From Deltaproteobacteria bacterium (GTDB lineage: Bacteria > Myxococcota_A > Polyangia > Polyangiales > Ga0077539): DNA of 64,000 nt. Shown in pieces: positions 1 to 8,434 of the stretch. Both the position numbers and the translations under genes were made by a program. The DNA is taken from NCBI GenBank assembly GCA_016704445.1, contig JADJAE010000002.1:124001-188000 (forward strand). The letters are read 5' to 3'. Numbering within the stretch: position 1 is the stretch's first letter; each line of letters opens with the position of its first letter. The notes under the pieces were generated by a model. That model was given only the letters and a program-made list of their open reading frames with translations. It was not told where the DNA came from and ran no database searches.

Positions 1-1416
1 GTCACCCTCGGAGTCTTCGCTCTCCTCCTTCGGTGCGCGCTTCGCCCTGACCTTCTCGACCAGCGCAGCGAGCCGCTTGTCGTCCATGGCTTCGAGCACG
101 TCGAGCGGCAGCGCCGGCTGGTCGCCCAGCCGAAGGAACACCACACCGCCCTCCCCCGCCCGGTGCAGCTCATAGTCGAGGAGCCCCTCGTAGAGGATCC
201 CGATGTACTCACTGGTGAGCTCGGAGAAGTCCACCGGGAGGGGCACCCGCACCGACTGGGCGCCGTGCCGCACGCTCTCGGTGGTGCGCGAGAGGAGGTG
301 CACCATGTCTCGCACGACCTCGTCGGTCGGCGGGTGCTCGCCGGACTCCACCCTCGCCAGCGCCCCGCGAAGACCGACCTCCTCGGCGCTTCCCGCGCGG
401 AAGAGCTCGCCCCCATAGGGGGGCACCACCATGCGCGGGTGCGCCGACCCGTCGTGGAGCAATTGGAAGAGCCCCAGCAGCCGGGGCCACGCCGCGTGCC
501 TCTGCCGCAGCCGCTCCGCCCCGACGCCCTGAAACGACTCCAGGAGCCCGCGCAGCCCGTACCCGTGGTGATAGATCGGGTTGTCGATGGGGAGCAAATC
601 TCGCGCCTCGGCGAAGAGCACCACCACGAGCCGCATCACGAAGCGACACGCGGCGTCGTAGGTGTCGCGCGCCACCGCCGGGGACCAGGCCTCTTCCACC
701 ACCGCGCGTCGGCTCTGGAGCAGCCGCTCGACCGCCCGACGAACGTTCTCCCCAAGCTCGCTGGAGAGCTGGGCCTGTCCCCGGCGGGTCGCGCGCACGG
801 CGGCGAGCAGCGGCGCGTCGGGCGCGCCGGGCGTCAGGGCCGCGGGCGAGAGCAGCCGACGGAAGAGCGTGAGCCCCTGGGTGGGGACGTCACCCGAGAG
901 CCACTGGTCGGCGAACCACTCGACCCAGGCGAGGTTGTCGGCGTCGGCGAACACCAGCCGCCACGCGCGCCCGTTGGTCAGCAGCCCGAAGGTGATCCGC
1001 CGTCGGCGGAGGTACTCCACCACATGCGCGAACACCCGGCGCCCCTGGTGCAGCCCGATGCGCGGCACCCCAGTAGTGAACACCGCCAGCCGCTGACCCA
1101 GCACCCACCGAGGCTTGAGGGTGGTGCCGTCGAGAAGCGTCTCGGCGTCGGCCGCCGTGAGCTGCGGCTGCTTGCGCCAGCCATCCCGCAGCCCCGCCAC
1201 GTCGAGCAACACGGTGTCGAGCAACGACCCGAGGGCGCCAACGTCCTCGCTGCCAGCAAGGTGGGTGAGGGCGTCGCGGAGGTCATCGAGCGTGCGCGCC
1301 CGAAGCGCGTCGATCGGGGGAAGGCCATCGAGCGACCGGCGGTCGAGCAGGCGCCCCGCCTGCGGGAGATCGGCCCAGGCGTCGTACGGCGTCGGGGGCG
1401 CCGCGGCGTCGCTCAT
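1..1416 (-). CDS. Eco57I-type N6-adenine DNA methylase, N-terminal 472 residues (DISARM drmMI-like), cut by window edge
   Basis: Translating the minus strand from ATG at 1416 gives an uninterrupted reading frame to the window edge; the C-terminus with the catalytic NPPY region lies outside. The visible part has the layout of Eco57I-family or type IIG methylase subunits: a region with LLTNGRAWRLVF (about 130-145), resembling the HsdR-N-like nuclease/recognition fold, and later the family-typical segments PYGGELF and SEYIGILYEGLLDYEL (about 415). The start overlaps the helicase stop (ATGA, 1413-1416), so the two genes are translationally coupled. A SNF2 helicase followed by an adenine methylase is the order of drmD-drmMI in class 1 DISARM. 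The catalytic motif is not visible, so methylase activity is inferred from family resemblance. A restriction-modification enzyme of another type is the main alternative. Confidence 0.7.
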   Translation of the reverse strand, partial: MSDAAAPPTPYDAWADLPQAGRLLDRRSLDGLPPIDALRARTLDDLRDALTHLAGSEDVGALGSLLDTVLLDVAGLRDGWRKQPQLTAADAETLLDGTTLKPRWVLGQRLAVFTTGVPRIGLHQGRRVFAHVVEYLRRRRITFGLLTNGRAWRLVFADADNLAWVEWFADQWLSGDVPTQGLTLFRRLLSPAALTPGAPDAPLLAAVRATRRGQAQLSSELGENVRRAVERLLQSRRAVVEEAWSPAVARDTYDAACRFVMRLVVVLFAEARDLLPIDNPIYHHGYGLRGLLESFQGVGAERLRQRHAAWPRLLGLFQLLHDGSAHPRMVVPPYGGELFRAGSAEEVGLRGALARVESGEHPPTDEVVRDMVHLLSRTTESVRHGAQSVRVPLPVDFSELTSEYIGILYEGLLDYELHRAGEGGVVFLRLGDQPALPLDVLEAMDDKRLAALVEKVRAKRAPKEESEDSEGD

Positions 1417-4400
1417 CGCGCCTCCTGTCGAACGCTCACCTCGACGGCCACCGGCAGCACCTGCACCTCACCATGGAGGCGATAGCGCTTCGGCAGCAGG
1501 TGTTCGAGGGTGCGCCTCTCCTCGTCGCTGAGCAGCCGCAGCGCGGCGTCGTAGTGCCGCTTCCGGAGCGCGATCTCGGCCTCCTTGTCCCGCAGCTTGC
1601 GTTGATCTTCGAGGTTTTCCTGCGGGTACAGGGACATCTGCACGGTGCGCTCGCGAATCTTTTCAACGTCGCGCTCCAGCTTCGCCAGGGTGGTGTCGGC
1701 GACCGCCTTGGTGATCTCCTTCCGTCGTTGATCGAAGAGCGACCGCTCCACGACCTTCACGCTCCGGTAGGCCGTCTGCAACTGCCCGGCGAGCCTGGCG
1801 GTGCGTTCCTTCTGCACTTTGCGCACGAAGCGCTTGAGCTCGGCGGACACGCCGTCCCACGCCTCGCGCGCCGCATCGACGTCGCCCGCCTTGAAAGTCT
1901 TGAGCTCGGGCGACACGTCCCAACGGGGGCGTTCGAGCCCGGTGGTGCGCAGCTCGAACATCACCGTCACGACCTCGTGCAGGCACGGTTCGCGGAGCTC
2001 GTTGATGGCGAAGACCTCCAGCGTGAGCAATACCCGCGGATCTCCGTGGCTGGCGATCCAGCGGGTGGCAGAGTACCCGCTGCCGGGGTAACGGGCGCGC
2101 GCGAATGTCGACAGCGCGCGGTGGATCATCGGGTGCCCGAGGTGCATCAACCGGGAGTCGGGTTCCGGTCGAAACACGGGTCGTGCCTCGACGGGGTTCA
2201 CGTAGTGGGTCGGGTCGAACACCAGCGCGGGCAGCGGCCCGAAGCGCCGCGCGCGCCCGTCGTCGGGGGCGACCCGCAGCGCCTCGTCGACGACCTCCTC
2301 CCACGCCGACGGAACGGGCGGCGCCAGGCGATATCTCCCCGGCCCATCGGGCTGGAGTCGCGGCCGCCCGGCGCCGACGGCGAGGGCCGTCTCCAGGGTC
2401 TCTCGGAGGGTGTCGGGCGACAGGTCGAGGGCGCTTCGCAGCCTCGCGACGCGGTCGCGCTCGGCGGCGTCGAGCACGTCCACATCGTCCGGGATGTCAT
2501 CGACGTTCTGGGTGGCCCGAGCGGAGACGATCGCCCGGTCGAGGCGCGCCTCGGCCTCCGCGGGGTCTTCGTCGTGCTCGAAGTGATCGAGCACCGCACG
2601 CGCGAAGATGTCGTCGGTCGCGATGTGGTCTTCGCGGGTCTGGCTGCGCTTGAAGAGCACGCGCCCGAGGAAGCGCATGGACGCGTCGTCGGGGCTATCG
2701 AAGTGGAAGAGCTCGACGTCCCTCGCCTGCCCGTAGCGGTCAACGCGGCCGTTGCGCTGCTCCATGCGACCCGGGTTCCAGGGGATGTCCCAATGGAGTA
2801 GGAGCCGGCACGACCGCTGAAGGTTGAGCCCCTCACCCGCCGCGTCGGTGGCCACCAGCACCCGCGCCGCGCTCGCGCGGTCGTTGAACGCCCGCTTCAC
2901 CGCATCGCGCTCTTCGTCGTCGAGCCCGCCGTAGAGGGACACCAGCCAGTCGCCCTCCCCGTAGCGCTGCCGCAGCCGCGCCGAGAGGTACTCCAGCGTG
3001 GCGAGGTATTCCGTAAACACCACCAGCCGCTCGTCGTCGCGCCACGCGCCCTCCCGACGCAGGCGTTGGTCAATGAGGTCTTCCAGTCGCTTGAGGCGCG
3101 TGTCGCCCTTCACCTTCGCCGCCGCGAGGGCCACCGAACGCTGGCGCGTCTCGGGCTCTCCCCCCGGTGCGACCCCGTCGACCCCGAGGGCGTCGACCGT
3201 CTTCGTGACCGCCTCGATCTCTGACGTCACCGCCTCTTGCCACTTTCGCATCCAGGCGCCAACGGTGCGATGCGCCTGTCGCTGGCGGCTCTCCCGCTCG
3301 GGATCGTTGTCGGTGTCGTCGAGGCCGACGGCGTGCACCCGCGCGAGGTCTTCCGCCGGGGCGTCCTGCCCGGCGAGGCCCTCGAGGAGGTGCCGCCAGC
3401 TTTGACCGAAGGCCCACGGCCCCGAGAGTAGCCGCTTCTGGAGCACCTCCACGGCGAAGCCCACCGCGGTGCGGTCTCGCGGTGCACCCTTCGCGGTCGC
3501 GGATCGTAGTGCCTTGCAGAGGTCGTAAAGGTGCGTCTGGAGCGCGCGCTCATCTCGGCTGGGGCGCAGCACTTCGAGAGCCTCGACGCGGCGTTCGGAG
3601 AAGCGCGGCGCCTCACCCATGGTCTGGTACGAGCGGTTGATCTCGCTCTTGCGGCGGCGGATGACGGCGGTGGCGACGCGGGCGCGGTCGGCAGCGGAGA
3701 GCTCGGTGGTGCGGGTGAAGCGCAGCGGGTCGAGCGCCTCGAGGAGCCCGGAGAACGACCGGGTGTGGCCGTTGTGGGGCGTGGCGGTGAGGAAGACCCG
3801 GTGCTCGAACCAAGGCGCCACGATCTGGAGCATCCGGGAGAGGTCGGAGTCTTCGCCGAAGGGAGCGGGCGCGAGGTTGTGGGCCTCGTCGACGACGAGC
3901 AGGTCCCAGCGCAGGCGACCGTCCTGGTCGGGCGCCGCGACGCTGCGAAACTGCTCCAGCACGTTGGGCTGCTTCAGGTAGTGGAAGCTGGCGATCACGC
4001 GCTCATGGACGCGCCACGGGTTGACGTCGAGCCCGTACTCCCGCTGGAGTCGGTGCACCGAGGGACCGTCGACCACCTGAAACGGAACGGAGAACTTCTC
4101 GGCCATCTCCTCGCGCCACTGGGTGCGCAGCGAGGCGGGGCAGAGGATGAGCACCCGCCGGATGCGACGGCGGAGCATGAGCTCGCGGAGGATCATCCCG
4201 GCCTGTACGGTCTTGCCGAGGCCCACGGCGTCGGCGAGCAGGAGTGCGACGCGGGGCATCTCCAGCGCGCGGAGCACGGGCACGAGCTGCCACGCTTCGG
4301 CGTCGATGGCCCCGAAGAGCGGAGCCGCGAGAGGGAGCGCGCGACGGTCGGCTTCGAGGCCCGAGAAGGGCAGCGCCGGTGTGAGGGCCGACCAGCGGGC

Positions 4401-4703
4401 CGCGCGCACGAGCGCGTCGAACTCGGCCGCGTCCATCGGAGCCTCGGAGACGACCGCGGGGAGGGCGGCGGGCTCCAGGAGCTGGGCGCCGCGCTCGATC
4501 TCCCAGAGCAGGCGCTCGGACTCGGCGCCGAGGCCATCGGTGTACTCGACCTCCACCAGGTGGAGTCGGCCCCGCTCGGCGGCGTCGAAGGGCTCGACGC
4601 TGACGACGCGCGCCAGGCGATTGCGCACGACGGCCATCATCCCCTCGCGCGGCGGCATCGATGGGTCGCCGGACACCGGTTGCACTCCAGATCGTTCTTC
4701 CAT
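1413..4703 (-). CDS. SNF2/DEAD-like helicase, DISARM DrmD-like
   Basis: A 1096-residue superfamily-2 helicase. Seen directly: Walker A GLGKTVQAG (about 161-169), DEAH box VVDEAHNLAP (about 270-279), motif III FLTATPHNGH (about 304-313), and a C-terminal helicase domain with VFTEYLATLEYL, LVATDAAGEGLNLQ and the arginine-finger segment QRNGRVDRYGQ (roughly 555-680). The last 300 residues are charged and coiled-coil-like. Length and order fit DrmD, the helicase of class 1 DISARM phage defence, whose role there is nucleic-acid remodelling. The gene is followed by the methylase with a 4-nt overlap and preceded by an unknown 221-aa gene 82 nt upstream, suggesting one operon. drmA, drmB and drmC would have to lie beyond the left edge, so the DISARM label is inference; a helicase of another restriction-like system is possible. 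Confidence 0.75.
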   Translation of the reverse strand: MEERSGVQPVSGDPSMPPREGMMAVVRNRLARVVSVEPFDAAERGRLHLVEVEYTDGLGAESERLLWEIERGAQLLEPAALPAVVSEAPMDAAEFDALVRAARWSALTPALPFSGLEADRRALPLAAPLFGAIDAEAWQLVPVLRALEMPRVALLLADAVGLGKTVQAGMILRELMLRRRIRRVLILCPASLRTQWREEMAEKFSVPFQVVDGPSVHRLQREYGLDVNPWRVHERVIASFHYLKQPNVLEQFRSVAAPDQDGRLRWDLLVVDEAHNLAPAPFGEDSDLSRMLQIVAPWFEHRVFLTATPHNGHTRSFSGLLEALDPLRFTRTTELSAADRARVATAVIRRRKSEINRSYQTMGEAPRFSERRVEALEVLRPSRDERALQTHLYDLCKALRSATAKGAPRDRTAVGFAVEVLQKRLLSGPWAFGQSWRHLLEGLAGQDAPAEDLARVHAVGLDDTDNDPERESRQRQAHRTVGAWMRKWQEAVTSEIEAVTKTVDALGVDGVAPGGEPETRQRSVALAAAKVKGDTRLKRLEDLIDQRLRREGAWRDDERLVVFTEYLATLEYLSARLRQRYGEGDWLVSLYGGLDDEERDAVKRAFNDRASAARVLVATDAAGEGLNLQRSCRLLLHWDIPWNPGRMEQRNGRVDRYGQARDVELFHFDSPDDASMRFLGRVLFKRSQTREDHIATDDIFARAVLDHFEHDEDPAEAEARLDRAIVSARATQNVDDIPDDVDVLDAAERDRVARLRSALDLSPDTLRETLETALAVGAGRPRLQPDGPGRYRLAPPVPSAWEEVVDEALRVAPDDGRARRFGPLPALVFDPTHYVNPVEARPVFRPEPDSRLMHLGHPMIHRALSTFARARYPGSGYSATRWIASHGDPRVLLTLEVFAINELREPCLHEVVTVMFELRTTGLERPRWDVSPELKTFKAGDVDAAREAWDGVSAELKRFVRKVQKERTARLAGQLQTAYRSVKVVERSLFDQRRKEITKAVADTTLAKLERDVEKIRERTVQMSLYPQENLEDQRKLRDKEAEIALRKRHYDAALRLLSDEERRTLEHLLPKRYRLHGEVQVLPVAVEVSVRQEAR

Positions 4704-4785
4704 GCCCGTCGCTTCCGGCGCGGGAAGCTACGCGTCTCTGTCGGTAGTTTCAGCTATTTTCGATGGCTTCGTGCTGACGTTTCCG

Positions 4786-5451
4786 TCACTCAGGCTTGAG
4801 CCGTCGCAGGAGCCGATCGGCCCACGCGCGCACCGCCTCGAGCTCGCGCACGGTCTCCGTCGCGTCACCCTCGCGCAGCGCGGTCACCACCTTGCGTTCG
4901 AAGTGCTTGTCCGTGACCCGCGACCGGAATCGCTTCACCTGCGCCGTGAACCGTGCTGGCGTCACCCGCACCTCTCGCACGTCGCCCTTCTCCGCCCGCA
5001 GGCTGGTGACATAGGCCTCGGTGTCACGCTGCGAGAGCTTCATCGCGCTGACGTGCTGGGCCGCCTCGCGCATCGCCTTCTCGTCCTTCAGCGGGAGCAG
5101 TAGCGCCTTGCGGCCAGGCTCCAGGCTCCGCCACGCCTCACTGGTGATGCGCTTGTCGCGCGCGGCGATGTGCAGCGCCACGTAGAGCATATGCTCGCTC
5201 AGGCGCAGCGTCGGGCCGCCAGCTCGCCGGCGCAATTCGAGCCACACGGGATTGTCACCGCGCTCGTCAAGGGCCGCGCCAGCGTCGTCGTTGAAGACCT
5301 CCACCAGCAGCCAGCGACCGAAGGACACCAGCGCGTCCTCCATCACGTCGCGGGTCTCTTCGGCGCGCGCCAGCGCCAGCGCCAGTTGCTTGCGCTGCGG
5401 GGCCGAGAGGGCGGGTTCACCGGACGCCTGCTTCTTCACCATGGCCGTCAT
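4786..5451 (-). CDS. Hypothetical protein, possible DNA-binding partner of the helicase-methylase operon
   Basis: A 221-residue, highly charged soluble protein with no signal peptide or membrane segment. I do not recognise the family. The central part (about 95-150) is helical and Lys/Arg/Glu rich and could hold a helix-turn-helix, but no signature is clear. It is the first gene of the minus-strand cluster leading to the helicase (82 nt gap) and methylase, so a role in that defence-like operon (regulator or accessory subunit) is plausible from context only. TAAGCT lies on the minus strand 7 nt upstream of the ATG (5464-5459), which would give a leaderless transcript. It diverges from the kinase-like gene at 5541 across 89 nt. 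Confidence 0.6.
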   Translation of the reverse strand: MTAMVKKQASGEPALSAPQRKQLALALARAEETRDVMEDALVSFGRWLLVEVFNDDAGAALDERGDNPVWLELRRRAGGPTLRLSEHMLYVALHIAARDKRITSEAWRSLEPGRKALLLPLKDEKAMREAAQHVSAMKLSQRDTEAYVTSLRAEKGDVREVRVTPARFTAQVKRFRSRVTDKHFERKVVTALREGDATETVRELEAVRAWADRLLRRLKPE

Positions 5452-5458
5452 CCTGCGG

Positions 5459-5530
5459 AGCTTACCAAAGCTCTCCGTTCCGCCGGGTCTCCGAACCCTA
5501 TTCCCGCCGGGGGCGCACCTGGAGTAGCGT
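5459..5530. promoter_or_regulatory. Divergent promoter region with two TANNNT -10-like hexamers
   Basis: The 89 nt between the divergent genes at 5451 (minus) and 5541 (plus) contain TAAGCT on the minus strand (5464-5459, 7 nt before ATG) and TAGCGT on the plus strand (5525-5530, 10 nt before ATG). Both sit where a -10 box would place the transcription start at or next to the start codon. No convincing -35 box is visible for either. Confidence 0.4.
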
Positions 5531-5540
5531 CCCGACCGCG

Positions 5541-7313
5541 ATGGTGATGGACGCGTCCGATGAGCACGACGACGACGACGTGCTTCCGCCCGGCACCATG
5601 GTGGGTGGGCGCTTCAAGGTCGAGGGGCTCGCCACGCGGCTGGGGCAGCTCTCGGTGCACCACGCCCGCGACCAGAAGACCCAGCGCCTCGTGGCGCTCT
5701 GGCTCATCCCCGCCGGCGCCCTCCCCGACGCGCACGTCGAGGCCACCCGCAAGTCGGTGCGCGCGGCGGCCTCGGTGCAGCACGCCGGGCTCATCGCCCC
5801 CTTCGGCACCTCGGTGCTCCCTGACGGGACGCTCTGCGTGGCCACCGAGCCGCTGGGCGACTCGGCGCTGGCGGACATCATCGCCGCCCGCACCCGCGAG
5901 GCGCGGCCTCACTCGCCCATCGAGGCCTACGAGTTCGTGGCCAACGTCACCACCGCGCTCGACGCCGCGCACGGCTGGGTCGCGCACGGGGCCATCGCGC
6001 CGGAGATCATCCGCTTCGACGGCGGCAAGGTGCGCCTCGCGGGCCTCGGGCTGCTCACGCCGCTGGTGCTCCTCGACGCCGTGTCCACGCGCTACGTCGC
6101 CCCGGAGGTGCGCAACGGCCAGACGCCGACGCCCGCCTCGGACGTGTACTCGGTGGGGGTGGTGCTCTACGAGCTGCTCACCAACAAGCCCTTCGACCGG
6201 CGGGTGCGGCTCTCCGAGGCCGCGCCGGGGCTGCCGATCACCATCGAGGTGATCCTCGAGAACTGCGTGTCGCCCGACCCCGCCGACCGCTTCGAGAGCA
6301 TGGCGGAGGTGCAGAACGCCCTCGGCGCGGTGGTCTCCCCCGACAAGGCCGCGGTGGTGCCGAAGCGCCCGGCGCCCGGGGAGATCCCGGTGGTGTTCGA
6401 GTACCCCGAGGCGTCGGAGATCCCGGTGATCTACGACCTGCCCGACCCCTCGCGCGCCTCGGACGCCGACCTCGGATCGCTCTTGCAGGTGGCGACGACG
6501 GGCGACGCCGACCGGTGGATGTTCTCCCACGGCGGCCTCGACCACGGGCCGCTGTCGGCGCGCGAGCTCATCGCGGCGATCATCCGCCACGAGGCCCTGG
6601 CTGACGACCCGGTCACCAACATGGAGACCGGCGAGCGGCGGCGGCTGCGCGAGTGGGCGCAGTACGTGGAGTTCGTCGAGACGGCGACGGACAAGCGCAA
6701 CATCGACGCGCACCAGGCGGCCACGAAGGACGCGCTGGCCGAGGCGGGTCACGCGAAGCGCGGCAAGGCGATCATCACCGGGGCGGTCGGGGTGGCGCTG
6801 CTGATGGTGGGCGGGGTGTTCTGGTTCACGGTGGGTCCGGGCGCGCGGCGCACCCGCTCGGCGGCGGAGATCGACAGCCTCATCGCGCGCGGCGAGCTGC
6901 GGGTGCAGACGACCAACATCGTGCTGCTCCCGCCGCCTCCGCCGTCGGCGCGTCGCGCGGGCGGGGGTGGCGGCCACGGCGGCGGATCGATGAGCTACGA
7001 GTCCGCGATGGCGCAGCCCATCGACTTCAACTTCGCGGGCGGCGGCGGCCCGGCGGGGGGCACCCTCTCGGACGCCGAGATCGTTCGCCCGCTCAACGCG
7101 TCGCTCTCCCGCTTCGCCGGGTGCCTGGGGGACGGCAGCGCCCGCAACGTGACGCTCCGCATCGCCATCGGCGGCAACGGCCGGGCGATGGGCGTGACGG
7201 TCAACAACGGATCAGCGGGCGTGAAGGGCTGCGTGTCGAGCACGGTGCGCTCGCTCTCGTGGCGGGCCTTCGGCGGTCCGCGCATCGGGTTGAGCTGGGG
7301 CTTCGGGTTCTGA
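5541..7313 (+). CDS. Membrane-anchored pseudokinase with GYF_2 and TonB-C/AgmX-like domains
   Basis: A 590-residue protein with a Ser/Thr kinase fold at residues 20-260, but key catalytic positions are lost: the HRD motif reads VAHGAIAPEII (about 147-157) with no catalytic Asp, DFG is replaced by LAGLGLL, and no VAIK lysine is evident. The structural DVYSVGVVLYELL segment (about 201-213) is retained. Then come a GYF_2 domain (about 325-372, WMFSHGGLDHGPLSARELI), a single membrane helix (about 409-431), a proline and glycine-rich linker, and a C-terminal domain with paired cysteines (AGCLGDG, VKGCVSS) like the TonB-C/AgmX domains of myxobacterial gliding and envelope proteins. Inferred role: a sensing or scaffolding pseudokinase spanning the inner membrane. 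The next gene, an SctJ-like lipoprotein, starts 2 nt after the stop, so the two are very likely co-transcribed. Confidence 0.8.
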   Translation: MVMDASDEHDDDDVLPPGTMVGGRFKVEGLATRLGQLSVHHARDQKTQRLVALWLIPAGALPDAHVEATRKSVRAAASVQHAGLIAPFGTSVLPDGTLCVATEPLGDSALADIIAARTREARPHSPIEAYEFVANVTTALDAAHGWVAHGAIAPEIIRFDGGKVRLAGLGLLTPLVLLDAVSTRYVAPEVRNGQTPTPASDVYSVGVVLYELLTNKPFDRRVRLSEAAPGLPITIEVILENCVSPDPADRFESMAEVQNALGAVVSPDKAAVVPKRPAPGEIPVVFEYPEASEIPVIYDLPDPSRASDADLGSLLQVATTGDADRWMFSHGGLDHGPLSARELIAAIIRHEALADDPVTNMETGERRRLREWAQYVEFVETATDKRNIDAHQAATKDALAEAGHAKRGKAIITGAVGVALLMVGGVFWFTVGPGARRTRSAAEIDSLIARGELRVQTTNIVLLPPPPPSARRAGGGGGHGGGSMSYESAMAQPIDFNFAGGGGPAGGTLSDAEIVRPLNASLSRFAGCLGDGSARNVTLRIAIGGNGRAMGVTVNNGSAGVKGCVSSTVRSLSWRAFGGPRIGLSWGFGF

Positions 7314-7315
7314 CC

Positions 7316-8050
7316 ATGGCGCGCGCGCGGGCCCTATGGTGCGCCGCAGCGCTGGGGGTGCTTCTCGCGGGCTGCGAGGAGGTGCCGCTGTGGACGGGGG
7401 CCGCGGAGGGGGAGGCCAACCGCGCGGTGGCTGTGCTCGACCGGGCGGGTGTTGCGGCGCACAAATCGGGCGCCTCGGGTCAGTGGACCGTGAGCGTGGC
7501 GAGGGACGACGTGGCGCGGGCGGTGACCACGCTCGGGGACGAGTCGCTGCCGCGGCGCGAGGCGCAGGGGGTGGCGGAGACCTACGCCGGCGGGGGTCTG
7601 CTGCGCGGCGTGGCGGAGGAGGCGCTGCGGGCCGAGCACGCGCGGGCGGGCGAGATCGCCCGGACGCTGATGGCCCTCGACGGGGTGCTCGACGCGCGGG
7701 TGCATGTTGCGGCGCCAGAGGGGGACGCGCTCTCGGGCGACGAGGCACGGGTACGGCCGCGGGCCTCGGTGTTGTTGCGGTGCAGCGAAGAGGTGGACTC
7801 CGCGGCGGTGCAGCGCCTGGTGGCCGGGGCGGTGGCGGGGCTGCGGCCGGAGGACGTCGCGGTGGTGCTGACGAGGGCGCGGCGAGCGGGGCCGGGCGCG
7901 ACGGCGGTGCTGGCGTCGGTGGGGCCCTTCGCGGTGGCGCGGTCGAGCGCGGCGGAGCTGCGGGGCACGCTCGCGGGCCTGGTGGGGCTCATCGTGGCGA
8001 TGAGCGCGTGGGTGGTGCGCTCGGAGTGGCGCAAGCGGTCGGGGGGGTAG
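7316..8050 (+). CDS. SctJ/YscJ/FliF-family lipoprotein (type III secretion inner-ring-like)
   Basis: 244 residues, the usual size for SctJ. A lipoprotein signal peptide ends in LLAGC (Cys about 20). Two ring-building-motif-like segments follow: GAAEGEANRAVAVLDRAGV and the region around ARTLMALDGVLDARVHVA, the conserved hallmark of YscJ/PrgK/FliF proteins. A membrane helix lies near the C-terminus (about 212-234) before a basic tail. SctJ forms the inner-membrane ring of type III secretion systems. No other secretion gene is in this window, so it is either a detached piece of a split apparatus (a needle-less type III-like system used in predation is known in Myxococcus xanthus) or a repurposed ring protein working with the co-transcribed pseudokinase. 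Family assignment is firm; function is inference. Confidence 0.8.
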   Translation: MARARALWCAAALGVLLAGCEEVPLWTGAAEGEANRAVAVLDRAGVAAHKSGASGQWTVSVARDDVARAVTTLGDESLPRREAQGVAETYAGGGLLRGVAEEALRAEHARAGEIARTLMALDGVLDARVHVAAPEGDALSGDEARVRPRASVLLRCSEEVDSAAVQRLVAGAVAGLRPEDVAVVLTRARRAGPGATAVLASVGPFAVARSSAAELRGTLAGLVGLIVAMSAWVVRSEWRKRSGG

Positions 8051-8068
8051 TCGCGCTACGCTTCGACC

Positions 8069-8293
8069 ATGGTGACGCGCCTGTCGATCGTAGGAAGCGC
8101 CGTGGTCCTGCCGCTGGAGGACTCGTTGCTGGAGGCCGTCGGGGTCACGCGCGACGCCGAGTTCGAGGTCTCCGTGGAGGGCGATCGCATCGTGCTGACG
8201 CCTCGGCGGGTGTCTCGCGCCGAGCGCATCGAGGCGGCGGCCTCGCGGGTGCTGACGGCGCACGATGAGACCTTCCGCAAGCTGGCTCAGTGA
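8069..8293 (+). CDS. AbrB/MazE-type antitoxin (Phd-Doc-like partner)
   Basis: A 74-residue protein with an N-terminal swapped-hairpin AbrB/SpoVT-like domain (SIVGSAVVLPLEDSLLEAVG, then FEVSVEGDRIVLTPRR) and a helical C-terminal tail that would bind a toxin. Such antitoxins pair with Doc (Fic-fold) kinases and autoregulate their operon. The next reading frame overlaps by 4 nt (GTGA) and is a shortened Doc, so the antitoxin appears orphaned. TACGCT at 8057-8062 lies 6 nt before the ATG. Confidence 0.8.
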   Translation: MVTRLSIVGSAVVLPLEDSLLEAVGVTRDAEFEVSVEGDRIVLTPRRVSRAERIEAAASRVLTAHDETFRKLAQ

Positions 8294-8397
8294 GCGTCGA
8301 GTTTCTCGACGTCGCCGACGTGATGGCCTTCCACATCGCGGAGAACCAGCCTTCTGTTGATGGCAACAAGCGCGCTGCGATGACGGCGGCGGGCTGA
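8290..8397 (+). pseudogene. doc: Internally deleted Doc (Fic-fold) toxin remnant
   Basis: A 35-codon frame starting at the GTG that overlaps the antitoxin stop. It begins like Doc (VEFLDVADVM) and jumps directly to the active-site region AENQPSVDGNKRAAMTAA, matching the HPFxDGNKRTA Fic motif but with His replaced by Gln and Phe by Ser. About 60 residues between these parts and the C-terminal helices are missing. It cannot be a working toxin. The layout shows a decayed toxin-antitoxin locus in which only the antitoxin remains whole. Confidence 0.75.
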
Positions 8398-8434
8398 CGG
8401 GGCGCGGCTGCGTCTGGCATGCTCCGACCCAGCC

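Noticed and set aside
163..1485. Long plus-strand open frame over the methylase gene
   Set aside because: It is antisense to a well-conserved methylase frame, has an Arg/Pro/His/Glu-rich composition typical of GC-rich antisense reading, and no known domain.
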